A stretch of 64,000 nucleotides of DNA from Phoronis australis (lineage: Eukaryota > Phoronida > Phoronidae). The notes below the pieces were generated by a model. That model was given only the letters and a program-made list of their open reading frames with translations. It was not told the DNA's origin and did not search any database. Location: positions 80,485 through 144,484 of the forward strand of contig NMRA01000006.1 in NCBI GenBank assembly GCA_002633005.1. Reading direction: 5' to 3'. The position numbers and the translations under genes were made by a program. Shown here piece after piece: positions 26,456 through 36,479 of the stretch. How positions within the stretch are numbered: position 1 is the first letter of the stretch; the number at the start of each line of letters is the position of its first letter.

Positions 26456-26484
26456 CATGTCTCCAAAGAACTGCTGTGTCTGTG
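26456..26484 (+). CDS. ZMYND15: ZMYND15-like exon: first Cys pair of the MYND finger
   Basis: A 29-nt exon between a pyrimidine-rich acceptor (run of T then gcag) and a consensus donor (gtaaga). It begins with one base that completes an upstream codon, then reads MSPKNCCVC and ends in phase 1. CCVC is the first C-x2-C zinc-ligand pair of a MYND finger. The ATG inside the exon need not be the start: mammalian ZMYND15 has a long N-terminal part before the finger, and the phase-2 entry implies an upstream exon that I could not identify. Phase and sequence fit the next exon at 29240. Confidence 0.65.
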
Positions 26485-27008
26485 GTAAGAAGATAACAAA
26501 AGATCGTCTGCTGTGGTTAGTTGAACTTTTCCTTGAAAGTCATTTAAAGGCCCTTTCTCATATCGTTAACTTTGCTACAATCAAAGCTTCGATGTTAATT
26601 GTGGTTAATTTCAAATTTAATCATAAGTGTTTGCATCAACTTTGTATAGATTTTCATTTTTGGAAATGTCAGAAACTAAAAAAGACAACACCTCTAACTC
26701 GATTTGCAAAAGACCAGAATCAGCTCTGCTTTTCTGGCCTTAAAGGCGAAGGCAACCTTTTTCCATGTCATTTTGAGCTAAAATAAGGTTGGTTGGTTAT
26801 CCTAGACATATTTTTCACTTAATTACAGCTTTTCGTAATTTTATTAATTATTCGTCCGCTTTTCCGGAAGTGACGTTTTAGGAGGCAAGCGCTTCCCGCC
26901 AATTTCTTTTCACATAGTCTGACTGTGAGAGCTGCCGAGTCAGTCATTGTTCTACCTCGGTTGTGTTAAGTTCCGTCGTCGTTCGCTTTCATTTACTAGT
27001 CAGTCAAC

Positions 27009-27417
27009 ATGCCACACTGTTGCTGCGTACCGGGATGTAGTAATTATCGGCTCACGCGCGCTTTGGGAGTGCCTTTGCATCGCTTTCCGATGGATGACAC
27101 ACTTCGCCGTACTTGGCTCGTTCGTGTGAAGAACGCAGCGTTACCCGTCCACGCAACGTACAAAGCAGTGGAGAATTACCGTGTGTGTGGCAAGCACTTT
27201 CTGCCGTCCGATTACGAAAGGGATTTGTACGCTGAACTGATGAAGGTCCCCGCGAAACAACGCTTGAAGAAGGATGCCATTCCGTCTGTGTTGATTCCCG
27301 GCAGTGCCCCGTCGCCACCCCCGAGAAGTGCGTTTTTGAAGCGAGAAGCCTCGCGAGCTGTGGCCAGTACAGTGACTGGAGCCAGTGGAGGCACTTCATC
27401 TACTGTCACCCGTGCCT
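27009..27417 (+). CDS. THAP zinc-finger ORF of the TTAA element, cut by an assembly gap
   Basis: The ORF starts at an ATG followed by PHCCCVPGCSNYR. It shows the C2CH THAP pattern: C-x4-C at the N-terminus, an FPMDD stretch, a Trp (RRTWLVR), VCGKHFLPSDY giving C-x2-H, and a terminal AIPSVL corresponding to the AVPTIF box. The THAP domain covers about residues 1-95, then a Ser/Thr/Pro-rich linker runs open into the N gap. THAP domains bind DNA; here it would recognise element ends. Whether a catalytic domain follows cannot be seen. The copy at 61136 is homologous but broken. Confidence 0.85.
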
Positions 27418-27555
27418 NNNNNNNNNNNNNNNNNNNNNNNNNNNNNNNNNNNNNNNNNNNNNNNNNNNNNNNNNNNNNNNNNNNNNNNNNNNNNNNNNNN
27501 NNNNNNNNNNNNNNNNNNNNNNNNNNNNNNNNNNNNNNNNNNNNNNNNNNNNNNN
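27418..27555. other. Assembly gap (138 N)
   Basis: A run of 138 N inside the young THAP element. Its true size is unknown. Single-N positions also occur at 9248, 16491, 23634 and 36149. Confidence 0.99.
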
Positions 27556-27795
27556 GCGACAATTGGTGAAAAATAGCACAAAACAAAAGTAGAATAGAAC
27601 AGATTCGCACAGTAAGCTCAACGCAAAACCAAGTGGCGGGAAGCGCTTGCCTCCTAAAACGTCACTTCCGGAAAAGCGGACGAGTAATTAATAAAATTAC
27701 GAAAAGCTGTAATTAAGTGAAAAATATGTCTAGGATAACCAACCAACCTTATTTTAGCTCAAAATGACATGGAAAAAGGTTGCCTTCGCCTTTAA

Positions 27796-29239
27796 ATCTT
27801 AGCTCATTTTACTGTTCTTTATTCATATTGACATGCGATAGAATTTTTGTCTCGTGTAATGCCGGTTTTGAAAACACGTTTTGGTTCGTGTTTTTGTCCG
27901 TAACCATGTTTCTGTTCCTTAAAACCACCTGCAAATCCACCTTCTACCAAAAACTGAAATACGAGAATGGTCTTTCCTTAAGTGTGCATGCGCAAATGAA
28001 CGGTTGTACTTAATTGTTTTGTTTTTTTTCTTTTTGTACTTGTTTATAAATGATAATAAACACGTGGAAAAAACAAAAAAATGAAATTATAGTATTACTG
28101 TTATAAATCTGGTCTTGCCTTGTTCCTTACTCAGGTTAAAGGTGACCTGGATTGGGAATGACTGGAAGTATTTGTTAACCGTTGAGACCAAGCTTATGCT
28201 GTCAGTGCAAGTCGGGTTTTGCAACGGCAAAGCTTTTTGAAAGTGTCCATTGTGAACTCAGAAGTCATTTAGTCTTCAAGCTAAATTTTGCCTTGTTTAG
28301 CTGGCTAAATCATATTAGCTCTTCAACTCAGATAAAATCCATCTCATAATATACCTTACCATGATGGGATTTTTATTTCGGTTACCAACTCTGGTCACAG
28401 GCAATGCGTACATGCGCCATTTTTGCATTCACAATTTTAGGCCTAGCCAAACCCACTAAACTCTGAAGCGTTGTCTTGTGTCGCTCAGTGTTTTGATGTT
28501 TTGTTGGCAACACAATCGAACCTAATCATGGTAAGGAATGTTATGACTGAGGTTATGAAAAAGGTAAAACGCTGCAGCTCCGTTTTCACTGCTAAGCCCG
28601 TTGAAACGCAGCTTTAATTGAGGTGAGCAATAAGTTGACATCACTTTTGTGGAAATGGCAGTGTCCTCCACAACAGAAAATTCTAACTCGAGGGGAATTA
28701 CAAAATTCATAACCATGTTCGAAATTGTGTGCCTTTACTAAGGGGAGTTGGTATGCTAAGGCTTGGAGTACATGCATTTAACTGGAGCCAAAATGTCTTA
28801 ATGTGGTTTAATATGAAAAATCGTTTTCCAAAAGCTCAAATTTGTTGCGTAGATTTTCAAACTTGACTCGAGTAAGTGAAACTTGTCAAGGTGGAATTTA
28901 ACCTCGTTCATGCAACAAGTCGAAACAGGTTTTGGAGAACACTGAGTCGTGTAAATTAAAAGTTAGCTTATTTGACGGATGACGGTCTTACGGTAACTTT
29001 AATACGAATTTTCTCGTCATGATGGCTGGGTGGAAGCCGCATTCATTGTCCAGAGTCTCCCCTCATGACCGAGAATTAAAGGGAACTGGAACAGAAAGTT
29101 AGGAAGGAGGCTAGACCATTCTGTAATTAGAATTTTGCCATCCTAGTAGTCATAACCAGTAATTTTTGCCAGTACCCAACATGACACGGAAAACAGAATT
29201 TTGTCTGATTACTTTGGTCTTGTACTGTAATCAGTGCAG
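27796..29239 (+). other. Intron remainder of the ZMYND15-like gene
   Basis: Between the transposon and the microexon. No ORF or repeat recognised except a segment near 29060 resembling 43330. Confidence 0.55.
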
Positions 29240-29270
29240 TGGGGTACTTTAAATTGCACATCTTATTTTG
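29240..29270 (+). CDS. ZMYND15: ZMYND15-like 31-nt microexon: MYND linker and half of the second Cys pair
   Basis: Microexon between acceptor tgcag and donor gtgagt. Entering in phase 1 it reads VGYFKLHILF and then the first two bases (TG) of a cysteine codon, completed by the C that opens the next exon. The result is C-x2-C, ten residues, then C-V-F-C, which is the spacing expected of a MYND finger (mammalian ZMYND15 has about eleven residues there). Its length of 31 nt is exactly what is needed to convert phase 1 to phase 2. The following intron is only 35 nt. Confidence 0.7.
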
Positions 29271-29305
29271 GTGAGTGTTGTAAATTATTGGTATTACTGT
29301 TGCAG

Positions 29306-29463
29306 CGTCTTCTGTTCTGCTGTCCAGTTTTGCAGTACCGCCTGTGAACGAACTGCCTCTCGGGATCTCTCCCAACATGGTCACGCCACCTGGTGCTCAA
29401 AAATGAAGGACTACATGGCTGAAGAGGTGGCATTGGCCGCACTTCCTTTCACATTTGCCAATG
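29306..29463 (+). CDS. ZMYND15: ZMYND15-like exon: core of the MYND zinc finger
   Basis: The exon opens after ttactgttgcag and closes at gtaaga. It reads VFCSAVQFCSTACERT, then a GHATWC block, giving the Cys, Cys-x3-Cys, His and Cys ligands of a MYND finger. After the finger come KMKDYMAEE and LAALPFTFAN; the mammalian protein has a very similar LAxLPFTY stretch just after its finger. The other two frames contain stop codons, and the exon ends in phase 1, matching the next exon. MYND fingers bind proline-rich partner peptides rather than DNA. Confidence 0.8.
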
Positions 29464-30431
29464 GTAAGACATCTTTTTTTTCACTTCTCTTGTGAACTCT
29501 TTCAGTGCCTCGCATGCCCTTCGGCGAGTTACCCGGTCACTTTCGAACACGCTGATCGCAAGACTGATATTTTCCTGTTCTTGACCCTGTTAATCCTCCA
29601 TTTCGTAGGAGATTTTTCTGCAGTTTAACAGCATTGGCATTAGACAGAATGACCGTTTTACAAATGATAGTGTGTTCGTGTTTTGCGACTTTTTGACGAA
29701 ATTTTAATTCATCAGTTAACTGTCGCAGTTTTAAGGTTGGACTACTTCATTAAACTCCGAAGGGTGTTCTTGAGTCGCTGATGGCTTTGATATATTCTTG
29801 TTGGTAGAAATTGTACCCTATCACAATATGGAATAGTATCAAACTGATACAGTTATGAAAGGTATAGTTCTAATTCGACTTTCAACTAATTCAATAGAAT
29901 GAAGTTACGCTGGCTCAACATCTTGCCAGGAACATAAGAATTACGTCTGTCAGTCTGATTTTTTGCGATCTAGTTGATGATGATGATGATTTCGTTATGC
30001 TGTTGATTGATCTGATACAAAATATTCTCCATATATAGGCAATTGAAAATACAGGGAATGGCAATGCCAATGGAGATCATAATTACTAGAGGACTTGCTA
30101 ATGGATTATTTGTAGAAAAATGTGTTTGTTGGAGTTAATATCCTTTTGCCAACTTAGTCTAAATTTGGATAAAAAACATATCAGCTCCAAGCATGTTCAC
30201 TCAAGACAAATTCTGTAAATTTTGGTAAATATTCCATAACGATTGAGCAATGATGTTTAAATGATGTGCACTTCAACTCGCCTGGTTTTGGCTAAATTTC
30301 CTTTTGACTTCAAGGCCACAGACATTCCTCAGCTCTGTCAAGAGAATGTGCTATTTATACCATATGGGGCTCAGGTTCGAATGAGTTAAGAGAAAGTTTG
30401 GTTAAGTCCATAACTTTTTAATTTTTTTTAG

Positions 30432-30563
30432 TGACAACTTCGCCAGAGTTCACTATGAAGGCGTATGCTGACTTTCTCCGCAAGAGTGGGGTATATGGGT
30501 GTGGCTTTTGGAGACACGAGGCCAACTATTGGATGAAGTGTGGTGATGGACAGTTGACTTTTG
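30432..30563 (+). CDS. ZMYND15: ZMYND15-like exon after the MYND finger
   Basis: Acceptor is a run of T followed by ag; donor is gtacga. In frame from the previous exon it reads VTTSPEFTMKAYADFLRKSG and then GVYGCGFWRHEANYW, ending in phase 1. The mammalian counterpart has VTSETFNKEAFLASRGLTRG followed by an aromatic-rich stretch at this place, so both position and wording support orthology. The segment has no named domain that I know of. Confidence 0.75.
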
Positions 30564-31627
30564 GTACGACACTATTGAATATAGAGTGAAATTTTGGATA
30601 GTGAAACTTACCCTTGTAAACAAGCTGTCACAAAATTCAAGCTTCATACAATTTTGTGTACAGGGCAAACGAAATGGAATGATTCTGCTACACTCTTGCA
30701 ATGCTATGAGGGGTAGTGCAGTAAAAGGATTATGTAACATGTCTTCTCATTGGCTAAGAGAGTGAAGTAATATTCAGTTATTCTGATTGGTGGGAAAATA
30801 TCTTTATGCTGTAATAGAGGGTAAGCTTCTACTGAAATCTCGCTAACCAGTAACACTAGGTTTTGCCTTTTGTTGCTAGGCTGGACTCCCAATATGAATT
30901 GTATTGATCAAAACGGAAACAAAAGAATTTCAATATACTTCTTTATAAGTAATGCCAGCACCACCTTTTTGGGTTTTTTATGCGAAATGTCCTGTGTTCA
31001 GTTTATTCCTACGACGGTTTTTGTGTTTGGTAGATCCGTTTTCAAAGATTTACTCAGTCTGGTTAATATCTTTTGTCATGTGGTAAAGCAGCATGCCGAT
31101 CATTTGTAAAATAACCCTATTGAAATTAGGTATGGATACTAAGCCTGACTTTGTAATGCAAAGAGTTGAGGCCACATGTATTGATTGAATGCTTTTGGAG
31201 CTAGATGTACTATTAAGTGATGAAGAATATGATTCATCCATGTCCATGTACATGACTAATTATGAATAATTCAGCCAGTCATACCTAGTTAAGATGGTCA
31301 TCTGGGGGTCTCATCTCTTCCCGACATTCTTGTGAAAGTGTATGGTTGCGACCTCTGTTGGGTAGTAAGTGATATGGCTGAGAGTAGACTTGAGATTGCC
31401 ATTTGACCATTTTCTGTGGAAGGGGACGGTTGTGATACCCGCAATGTAAAGTTTTATCTTGGTACATCTGGCTGAAATATTCCTGATTAGTCATATATCT
31501 GGATGTACCATGCTAACTTGATTTATTCTTTATTGAAGTTGGCTTTGCCTGGCTTTAAATGCAGTACATTGTGACTCAGTAATGAGTGGCAATAAGTTTT
31601 CATACATTGCTGGGATTTTCGCTGTAG

Positions 31628-31834
31628 GAGAGCTTCCACCGGACGACAGTGGCTACGTTCTGCCTGTCGAGTCACTGGTGTTGGATGAAGATTTCGACGT
31701 CACCGCAACAGACATCACTGACTGGCACTCCTACTATTGCGCCCGCGGCTTTAGGCTAGACTCTCCCATTTCCATAGTTCTGCAATATGTCATGACACTG
31801 TATCACACTTGGGCGAGGTGTCTACCGGATGACT
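31628..31834 (+). CDS. ZMYND15: ZMYND15-like exon with the SYYCARGFRLDSPI block
   Basis: The exon starts after ttttcgctgtag in phase 1 and ends before gttaag. It carries WHSYYCARGFRLDSPISIVL and QYVMTLYHTW, the best-conserved part compared with the mammalian WQDYYTWRGLSLDSP and TYPLTVYYV blocks. The donor gttaag is weaker than usual; reading straight on would give a stop (TGT TAA) two codons later, so an alternative short isoform is possible. Splicing to the exon at 34030 restores frame and homology, which is why I prefer it. Confidence 0.75.
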
Positions 31835-33624
31835 GTTAAGTATATGACTGTTGTTTGGGGGATACTGATTTTGAGAACCAATTGGATGCTCGTTACTCAG
31901 TAGAGAAAACAATATGTCCAGTTTTGCTATAAAAAGAATGACATTTTGATTGTTTACATCATTGATGATACTAAATAGGATTTTAACTGTATCTTAAGCA
32001 ACATTTTGGTAAAAGTAGATCGTTTATAATTCATGCAAAAAAAATCTGACAAAGTTACTCAAACTACCCCCTTCCATCATGACGGCTAAGTGCAAACAAA
32101 ACTCCCGGTTGTGACGGTTGAGTGTAAGCAAAATTCACCGTCAAGAGTGCCTAGAATGACCCGTCACGGCCTGGGAACGGTATGTTGTGCGATAACATTT
32201 GGTGTCTATAGCACATCAGCGTAGTGAGCTTTTGAAAGGTATGCAGTACAAGACGATAGTAATTGGACAAAATTCCATTTCCCTGTCATGGTGGCTAACG
32301 ATGGATGTGACTTCTGTCCAAGCGCCATGACAGTGATTTCCAGTTAATTTTGTCTGAATGCTTTTGGCATGTACTGTAGCTCAGTTTCATATGTAAGCCT
32401 TTGAAAATGGAAAAGAGTCAATTCAGCATTTGTCCTGAATTGAAATTTTCTTACGGTAAAGTGGCGTGATTTTCGGACGGCCCGCCATTTTCGACCAAGA
32501 ATAAATATTTCCGAAATGAGTTTTTCATAGTCCACGAAATTCGTACAAGGTCCAAAAACTGTTTTTCAAAGATCCTCGAATTTCGGACATTGTCATAAAC
32601 ATCGGAATTTTGTCCCGCGACTTTCGGACAAGGAAACTTTAGAAACGGTAATTTGGGGTCGACGCAACTCCCGTGTCACTAAAGCGTTCAACGGATGATT
32701 ACTACTGTATAAGGCTTGAGTCCGAGAATAGGTATAACGGGTTTGTAATTTTTACCTTGTCTTGACGATGTCACGACCGTTACTCGATTGTCTTGCGTTT
32801 AGCTTGTGTTTGGCGCTTTAGCTATGAAAAGAATCACCGAGTTCCGCATAACGAAAATTTCTGATGAAAATACAAATAGGAAATACACCGAAGGCTGCAA
32901 CTTTTCGTTGTTGCGTAACATGTGCTCTGGTTTAAATAGGCCGTGCTGTTCGACTCCCGACTGTGACATTGAACATGCACGCCTGACATCAACTTGCGCG
33001 TTTACGAAACGTTTTTATTTTAAAACGTCCTGACCTTTGCAAATGCCCAACTATTGCTGGACAATAAGTTTTGCTGCCACTTACCCGCATCCCCGCGAAT
33101 GATTGAAATCTTCGTGAAGCCGTTCTGGGCTTGCTTAATAATTTTGAATGGGACAGTTAGCACCACTGACTAACATTCTGATAACGCAATTTTTGGGTTG
33201 AAACGAAAATTTTTCATTAAAAATCTGTTTGCAGTTCAAACGTCTTTCGTTTTTTAGTGTCTTCTTGGTAGTGCTCATTCGTGTAATGTGTTAAGCAGTG
33301 TAAGGCCCAGCACTCAGAACGGCGTGCTGGCGCAGTGCCGCACACGCAATTGCTACAGGGACACTGCATCCCCGCCTTATGTTGTGTATACTAAGTGCCT
33401 GTACTATAACACATATCAAAAACTAATGTACACCCACGTAACCACGCTTCACTACCCTTACAAATTCTCTTTCTCTGATAAGCATCACAGATGCAAGAAT
33501 CTCGCTAAAGAAGCTGGTGTGATCGTGTGCTTCGCTTGCAATACTTGACCATATGTCTCGAAGTCTTCAGACTAGCGTGCTCGTGAGATTCTCACCCTTG
33601 CGGCCCTGGACGAAGACTAGAGTA

Positions 33625-33748
33625 GAGTTCAGTAGCTGTCTTGGGAATAGAAAAATCTAGCCAAAATCACGTTTTCAACTGAAAATACACAATATGCCAC
33701 GTAATTTCACGAATTCTTGCTTTTTAGTGAAGTCCTTGCGTTACGAGC
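33625..33748. mobile_element. MITE family copy 2
   Basis: Starts gagttcagtagc and ends gcgttacgagc. Its interior (atctagccaaaatcacg, then cacgaattcttgctttttag) matches the reverse complement of the copy at 24199. It lies in the intron before the ZMYND15-like exon at 34030. Confidence 0.55.
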
Positions 33749-34029
33749 TTTACCCCTATGTAGACCTAAAAAAGATTGAATATGCAGCGACCTAATTTTG
33801 CTTGCTCATCCACTGGTCTGTGTACTTGTGGTCTTGTTAATTCGCGCCTTCTACCGTCTGAGGTACAACACCCTGGACTCCATGGTGTCCCAAGATTAAG
33901 ATGAATCCCGTTGGGAATTTTTGAAGTATACAGTAATCCAGAGAAATAGATTTGTAATTTTCATATCCTGTTGATCACTGCCAATACTAGTGTACTTATT
34001 TTAATGATTAATCATTTGTTGGTTTGTAG

Positions 34030-34109
34030 TCGCCACCAGTGCAAAGGATGTCATCACAATTGGAATTCTCGGAGTGGAGAAGGAGTGCGAGATGATAGCT
34101 ACGTTTTTT
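34030..34109 (+). CDS. ZMYND15: ZMYND15-like exon, beta-strand segment
   Basis: An 80-nt exon, acceptor ggtttgtag, donor gtacgt. From phase 1 it reads FATSAKDVITIGILGVEKEC and EMIATFF, ending in phase 0. This aligns with mammalian LKIHVVEAGKEFDLV followed by the FWELL block, whose glutamate-leucine start is supplied here by the next exon (ELSRLKP). The short length hides it from ORF-length filters. Confidence 0.72.
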
Positions 34110-34939
34110 GTACGTATTGGTATCCCCTGAAGTTGATGTGCTTTCTGATAGACGTCCTTTAAGAGGAGGGGTTCAGGCATCAACGTGACAACTGATCACA
34201 TGGAACTGGATACTAGTGACCTCTAGAGGATGAGGAGGCATTTTCACTTTTGCTTAAAACACGTCATGTCTCATTGTGTACACCGTAAAACGAGGTCTTT
34301 TCACAAAGTCAAATACATTACCATATGCTACCCGTCGCAAAGAAGTACCTCCTTGTACATCCAGGTGGGGCTAAGAGTTGGTGGTCCCACGTGATGAGCC
34401 CCATCACTTCCTGTAATTGTCTCCCGTTAACACTGGTTGTTGGATTATTGGCTAGAGTAGGAGGGAACTTTTGAATGCTTTATAAAGCTCTGGTGGGTGT
34501 GAATAGCTAATAGCAAAAGTGTGTCAATGCAGACATGAATCAGTTATTAAAGGTATAGTCTCAAAGTTTAGTTAGTTTGTCAAAAAACAGACCTTTGTGA
34601 ACTATTGCAACAGCTGCCTAGAAGCACATTTCATAAATATTTGCTCTTTAATTGTGACCTGTAACTTCATTTTCTGTCTTCCAGTTAAATTGGGTATTAC
34701 CATTTTTGCAGCCAAAAACGCATTTTTTGGATTAGCGTTGGACTGGATAAACTTTTTGAGGTTATTAGTTTTGACTTGAGATATGGAACTACAAAATCCA
34801 TTGTTTTTGTGATTTTATTATAAATCCCTAAGTCTCCCGTTGTCTGCCAAACATTCGTTGAAATAAAAACTGGCTACTTTAACAGTTGTATTCTATGCTT
34901 ATAAAACTACCATTTGTCAAGAAGGTTTTAGCACTGCCG

Positions 34940-35046
34940 TCATAGTGTTAGGCAGCAACCATGGGATTCTAGGTTCGGATTCCACACTCGGGGTGTTCTC
35001 AGAAATTCATTTTTCTCACCGATAATGTCCTTTTAAAGCAAGCACC
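34940..35046 (+). repeat. SINE-like repeat, copy 1
   Basis: It contains a B-box-like GGTTCGGATTCC (about 34972-34983) and a tail (ctcagaaattc, then ctcaccgataatgtcctttt) that is shared with the sequence at 45855-45960. It lies about 40 bp upstream of a ZMYND15-like exon. Confidence 0.5.
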
Positions 35047-35087
35047 TTAGCATGCATTGTCCTTGCCATTATGTCAATCGCTTACAG

Positions 35088-35315
35088 GAACTTTCTCGGT
35101 TGAAACCCTCCTGGAACATCGGCATTCACATGTTCGGACCAGAAATTTCTGTCAAAATGGATGGCCTTGTAACCCGCTTCAACAAGCTAGCCATAACCGG
35201 GCACAGGACATTGTTTCACAAACATGGCAGCTGCAAGGCATTTGACTTTGTGCTAGGGTTCAACGCCGGCGTGGGAGCCTACGTGTCGTGGAACGATACA
35301 CTGAAATGTCTTAAG
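35088..35315 (+). CDS. ZMYND15: ZMYND15-like exon with the LGFNAGVGAY block
   Basis: A 228-nt phase-0 exon, acceptor cgcttacag, donor gtgagc. It reads ELSRLKPSWNIGIHMFGPE, and near its end AFDFVLGFNAGVGAYVSWND, which corresponds to the mammalian DLVIGFNSGFGLKDTW block. The mammalian protein continues with a VPAFFTESSEY motif and an NPFRSP and MPWYCNAF tail. I could find no exon for these between 35.3 and 38.6 kb, so either the last exon(s) diverge too far to see by eye or the gene is truncated. Confidence 0.78.
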
Positions 35316-36479
35316 GTGAGCAGAATTTCAAACGATTCGAATTGCATGAAATCTGCGCGAGTGTTTTTGTTGTTTTATTTTACTTAAGAATATATTATGT
35401 TTCTTCTACTGTTCCTTGTGTTAATAAAAGTGAGCACTGACTGCGTGCACCTAATTGTGGAGCTGCGCATGATTGCTGAAGCTAGGCGCATCCACGTATG
35501 TATGAGACATTTGAGTAGAACTTGCCCAATTACGGTATTTTGCATATATGGTGTTGATTTGCATAGAGTCCAAATGTAAGTCAAATAATTTGCATTAAAG
35601 CGTAATAGTGGTATTAAAGTAACATTTTAGATGGCGGAGATGTTACAATCAGGTCAAAAGGATTTCTTTGAAATAAAGAATTTTAAAACTTATTTTTAGT
35701 ATATTTTCATTACTTCAGGGCTTGGAATTTTCCGCGGAAACGCGAATTTCCGCTTTTTTCAAATGTTCTGTCCGCGTATTTTATTATATTTCCGCGTAAA
35801 AAAAATCGGATTTGATATAAAATTTCCACGGCAAATTTCTTTCTTACCGCCGTGTTGCCGACGACTTTCACCTCGAAAAGCGGAAGTTGCTCTTTATGTT
35901 TCGGAGGAACATAAATTGTCAACATTGCCGGGGCATCTGGGATAGCATGGTGGATTTCCTGAATGGCGGCTCATGTGATTGTAAACCGCAATGACAAATA
36001 CTACGACTCTGCTGCCAAAAACGTTTGGAGGTGGGAGTGGCAGACGAGCTAAGACAGACGCAGGCGCACGCTTCCGGAGGTGGTACCTTTTTTTTTTTGA
36101 TTTTTGTCGACAAAGGGTCCACACCGACTTTTTCAAGGCTGGCTGTGCNGTACAAATTATTAGAGCATTGACCGTACCTGAAGGACCTGGGCAAATCCCT
36201 TTAGACCAGTGTGATGCATGTGAAAGTAGATGCCTGTGTTCTTTGATTACGTTATCAGATAGTGGTTCAAGCTTGGATTCACAATATTCAATACATTTTT
36301 ACAACCCAAGCGAAATGGACGAAATTAAATTCAGGATTTCGTCTAATCTGTTGATCGGGGACAATATCAGCGGCTAGTCTCAAAAGTCCAAGATTGGTCA
36401 CTAGATTTACAGTAGTTCATGCGTCACAGCCACATTGGTGAGGTATGTTAATTTAAGTTCTTAAAAAGCCTACAGAGAG
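35316..36479 (+). other. Expected 3' end of the ZMYND15-like gene; unclear
   Basis: No exon for the conserved C-terminal motifs is recognised. 35705-35925 has repeated ttccgcg words, and an ORF with a real ATG (35991-36377, 128 codons) crosses the N at 36149 but shows no known domain. Confidence 0.45.

Larger units (their letters stand above)
26744..27791 (+). mobile_element. Young THAP-encoding TTAA element with 158-bp TIRs (Kolobok-like)
   Basis: The terminal inverted repeats at 26744-26901 and 27634-27791 start with AGGCGAAGGCAACC and, by eye, differ at about one position of 158. Both ends are flanked by TTAA (26740-26743 and 27792-27795), the target duplication of the Kolobok/T2 and piggyBac groups. 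Kolobok transposases are known to carry an N-terminal THAP domain, and the element carries one, so Kolobok is favoured. A 138-N assembly gap (27418-27555) hides part of the interior; visible length is about 1.05 kb, too short for a full transposase unless the gap is undersized. Near-identical ends suggest recent insertion. It sits in an intron of the ZMYND15-like gene in the same orientation. Confidence 0.85.
26456..35315 (+). other. ZMYND15: ZMYND15-like gene, seven exons recognised, partial at both ends
   Basis: Seven exons at 26456-26484, 29240-29270, 29306-29463, 30432-30563, 31628-31834, 34030-34109 and 35088-35315 all have AG/GT borders and join in one continuous frame. The product starts with a MYND zinc finger, followed by a region that matches mammalian ZMYND15 as I remember it: LPFT after the finger, a WHSYYCARGF block ending in LDSPI, and an LGFNAGVGAY block near the end. 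In mammals ZMYND15 is a nuclear, HDAC-linked transcriptional repressor needed for spermiogenesis; a similar role here is inference. Upstream exons (mammalian proteins have about 300 residues before the finger) and the last roughly 60-70 residues were not found. The 2.75-kb intron after the first recognised exon carries a THAP transposon. Splicing is predicted by eye only. Confidence 0.8.

Noticed and set aside
26457-26786. 109-codon ORF starting MSPKNCCVC as a complete gene
   Set aside because: Only the first nine codons are exon; after gtaaga the frame is intron and loses the MYND pattern.
26740-27795. piggyBac identity for the TTAA element
   Set aside because: TTAA would fit, but the ends do not start with the CCY triplet usual for piggyBac, and the THAP domain points to Kolobok.
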